Shown here piece by piece: positions 4,442 to 6,060 of a DNA stretch of 6,060 bases (positions within the stretch are counted from its first letter, which is position 1; each line of letters opens with the position of its first letter). The stretch spans positions 1 through 6,060 of the forward strand of contig CACXFF010000207.1 of the NCBI GenBank assembly GCA_902766805.1, given 5' to 3'. The position numbers were made by a program, and so were the translations under genes. The notes under the pieces are model-generated. The model saw nothing but the letters and a program-made list of their open reading frames with translations. It made no database searches and was not told the origin of the DNA. The DNA comes from an uncultured Coriobacteriaceae bacterium. Lineage in GTDB: Bacteria > Actinomycetota > Coriobacteriia > Coriobacteriales > Atopobiaceae.

Positions 4442-6060
4442 CTACGCGACCCACTGGCCGGAGGCGTCGACGCGCCAGCCGTCGGGGGTGACGGTGTCCA
4501 GGGCGCAGGACCCCAGAGGGTCGCCGACGTGCTCGCGCAGGTAGTACCAGGCGCCGCCGACGTGCTGCCAGCCGGTGAGCATGCGGCCGAAGGAGCCGTC
4601 GTGGGCCTCGGAGAGGTAGTACCAGAAGCCCCGGTCCCAGACCCAACCGGAGACGAGATGCCCGAAGCGGCCGTCGTGGGCCTGCGAGAGGTAGTACCAG
4701 GAGCCGTCCACGTCCAGCAGCCAGCCGTCGTCCATGACGCCGTCCGCGCCGAAGTGGTACCAGTCGCCGGCATCGTCCTGCATCCAGCCGGTCACGCGCG
4801 CGCCGCCGCGCAGGTAGGACCAGGTCCCGTCCTCGGCCTGGCGCCAACCGTCGGGCTCGACGGGCTGCGGCGCGGGCCTGGGATCGAGCGCCTCCTCGGC
4901 GCCGCGCAGCCCTGAGCGCGCCGCGTCGACTTGGACCTGGGTAGCGTCAGGGTCGGCGAGCACGGCGCGGGCGTCGGCCAGTGCCCGGTCGAGCTGGGCC
5001 AGCGACTCGTCGGTGTAGGCGGAGCGGTCGGTCGCCTCAGCCTTGGCGACCTCATCGCGCAACGCTGCCTTGTCGGCCGCGGGCACCAGGCCGGCCGCGG
5101 CGCCCTGGAGCGCCTGCAGCGCCGCGTTCACCTGGGACTGGGTGGCCTTGGGGTCGTCGTACACGGCCTGGGCCGCGGTCACGGCCTCGCCTAGCGCCTT
5201 GGCGGAAGCCTCAGTGTACTGCGTCGGGTCGAGCTCCGCAGCCTTGGCCAGCTCCTCCTTCAGCTGGGACTTGTCCACCTTGGGCGTTGGGCTGGAGGGC
5301 GCGTGGGCCGTCCTCGGGAACGTGTAGGAGATGCTCAGCGTGCCGTCGGAATTGAGCGTCGCGGTGGCCGCCCCACCGTTCACCGTCGCGATGGTCTCGC
5401 TGGTGAAGGCGTAGTCCTCAGCCGCCACGGCCGTCACCGTCGCTTTGTATGCCGTCGCATAGCCCGCCTTGCCGTCGCTCGCCGCAGGAGACCAGCTGAC
5501 CGCGCCAGAACTGCCCAAGCTGACGTGCGCGGTGGACGTCGTCGCATCTGTGTCGAGCGCCTCGGTCGCCACCGGCGCCGCGATGTCCGTCACGGCTACC
5601 GACGCGATGGGCCGCGCCAAGCGCGCTTCCGTGCCGTCGCTGGTCCGGGCAACAGCATGGCTGGTATCACTGCTGGCGAAGTACTGCGCGGGGTCGGCAT
5701 TCGTGCCCATCGCGTTCGTCCAACCAGTGGTGAACGGGCCGGGAATGGCCATCGCGACGTCGATCTGGGGCGTCGTCGCGCCCGCGGGGACGGTCAGCTT
5801 GCCCGTAACGTTGATGACGCACGTATTCTGCAGGTAAATGTCACCACACGCGTTGCCCGACATGGTCGGCGCGCCAGACAGGTTGAGGATGCCGTTGGGT
5901 GGGAGCGGATTCTGGTTGGCATTGCCTTTCAGCACCAAAACCCCGTACGAAGCGTTGCCGACGATCGAGCCGCCGCGCAGATTGAACGTGCCTTTGCTGT
6001 CGACCTGGACGCCGCTCGACGTATTATCAGAAACAGTCCCCCCTGCCAACGTGAAAGAGC
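4442..6060 (-). CDS. Cell-wall-binding surface protein: beta-helix, Ig-like, two FIVAR, CW repeats (5' end outside the window)
   Basis: This is the C-terminal part (about 538 residues) of a large secreted, cell-wall-attached protein, probably an adhesin or glycan-binding protein. The frame is open to the window edge (SFTLAGGTVSDN...), so the true start and signal peptide lie outside; the first candidate codon inside, TTG at 6049, is internal. Counting from that TTG: residues 1 to about 100 are repeats like GGTVSDN and GGSIVGN, typical of right-handed beta-helix surface proteins; about 150-245 form an Ig-like beta module ending in NSDGTLSISYTFP; 257-323 and 324-390 are two FIVAR domains; 399-535 are aromatic cell-wall (choline-type) binding repeats (DGSWYYLS, GGAWYYLRE), ending in DGWRVDASGQWVA. 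There is no LPXTG motif, so attachment should be non-covalent through these repeats. The ligand is unknown. A hairpin closes the gene. Confidence 0.9.
   Translation of the reverse strand, partial: SFTLAGGTVSDNTSSGVQVDSKGTFNLRGGSIVGNASYGVLVLKGNANQNPLPPNGILNLSGAPTMSGNACGDIYLQNTCVINVTGKLTVPAGATTPQIDVAMAIPGPFTTGWTNAMGTNADPAQYFASSDTSHAVARTSDGTEARLARPIASVAVTDIAAPVATEALDTDATTSTAHVSLGSSGAVSWSPAASDGKAGYATAYKATVTAVAAEDYAFTSETIATVNGGAATATLNSDGTLSISYTFPRTAHAPSSPTPKVDKSQLKEELAKAAELDPTQYTEASAKALGEAVTAAQAVYDDPKATQSQVNAALQALQGAAAGLVPAADKAALRDEVAKAEATDRSAYTDESLAQLDRALADARAVLADPDATQVQVDAARSGLRGAEEALDPRPAPQPVEPDGWRQAEDGTWSYLRGGARVTGWMQDDAGDWYHFGADGVMDDGWLLDVDGSWYYLSQAHDGRFGHLVSGWVWDRGFWYYLSEAHDGSFGRMLTGWQHVGGAWYYLREHVGDPLGSCALDTVTPDGWRVDASGQWVA
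4596..4700 (-). repeat. Two 30-base direct repeats in the cell-wall-binding region
   Basis: Bases 4596-4625 and 4671-4700 are the same 30-base unit (ccgtcgtgggcct..gagaggtagtaccag), differing only at the two bases cg/gc. The 75-base period equals 25 codons. They encode the repeated WYYLS-AHDG unit of adjacent binding repeats, so the array probably expanded by duplication. Confidence 0.85.
4880..5281 (-). repeat. Tandem FIVAR domain pair in the surface protein
   Basis: Two consecutive helical domains of about 67 residues, 5281-5081 and 5080-4880, share the order DK-x-x-L-(R/K)-(E/D)E-(L/V)-AKA, then YT(E/D)-(A/E)S, A-x-A-V-(Y/L), DP-x-AT-Q-x-QV-(N/D)-AA, and end in L-x-P or LDP. This is the FIVAR pattern found in Gram-positive surface proteins. 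The copies have diverged in DNA, unlike the fresher 30-base repeat downstream. Confidence 0.85.

Noticed and set aside
4596..4700. Possible CRISPR-like repeat pair
   Set aside because: There are only two copies, they lie within a coding frame, and they encode a cell-wall-binding repeat.

Overview
The window is high-GC bacterial DNA. The gene content suggests an anaerobic, host-associated actinobacterium, most plausibly of the class Coriobacteriia (Olsenella/Atopobium/Eggerthella-like). It pairs a ferredoxin-dependent 2-oxoacid oxidoreductase with a surface protein built from beta-helix, FIVAR and cell-wall-binding repeats. This taxonomic guess is inference; no rRNA or other marker gene is present.

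All convincing genes lie on the minus strand, so the window reads biologically from right to left. (1) 6060-4442: the C-terminal part of a large secreted surface protein, whose 5' end lies beyond the window. It holds a beta-helix end, an Ig-like module, two FIVAR domains and cell-wall-binding repeats, and is closed by a perfect 13-bp hairpin. (2) 4239-4033: a 68-residue precursor of a ribosomally made, modified peptide (RiPP). It has a Nif11-like leader, a Gly-Gly cleavage site and a 17-residue core with three Cys, followed by a 14-bp hairpin. No maturation or export gene is in the window. (3) 3749-3039: a DUF1269-like glycine-zipper membrane protein with an unusual Ala/Glu/Lys-rich coiled-coil tail. 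It has a good candidate promoter with a palindrome in the spacer, and a hairpin downstream. (4) 2891-27: a tightly coupled four-gene operon (gamma-delta-alpha-beta) for a split pyruvate (2-oxoacid):ferredoxin oxidoreductase. Its junctions are ATGA, TAATG and ATGA.

The Por operon converts pyruvate and CoA to acetyl-CoA, CO2 and reduced ferredoxin (or the reverse), which is central to anaerobic energy metabolism. The other three genes are cell-envelope or secreted functions in separate transcription units. No gene-free stretch exceeds 300 bases; the longest gap is 3750-4032.

The most notable item is the small RiPP precursor, which stands alone between two hairpins. The split architecture of the oxidoreductase and the coiled-coil extension on the DUF1269-like protein come next. 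I see no CRISPR array, tRNA, rRNA, transposase or integrase.
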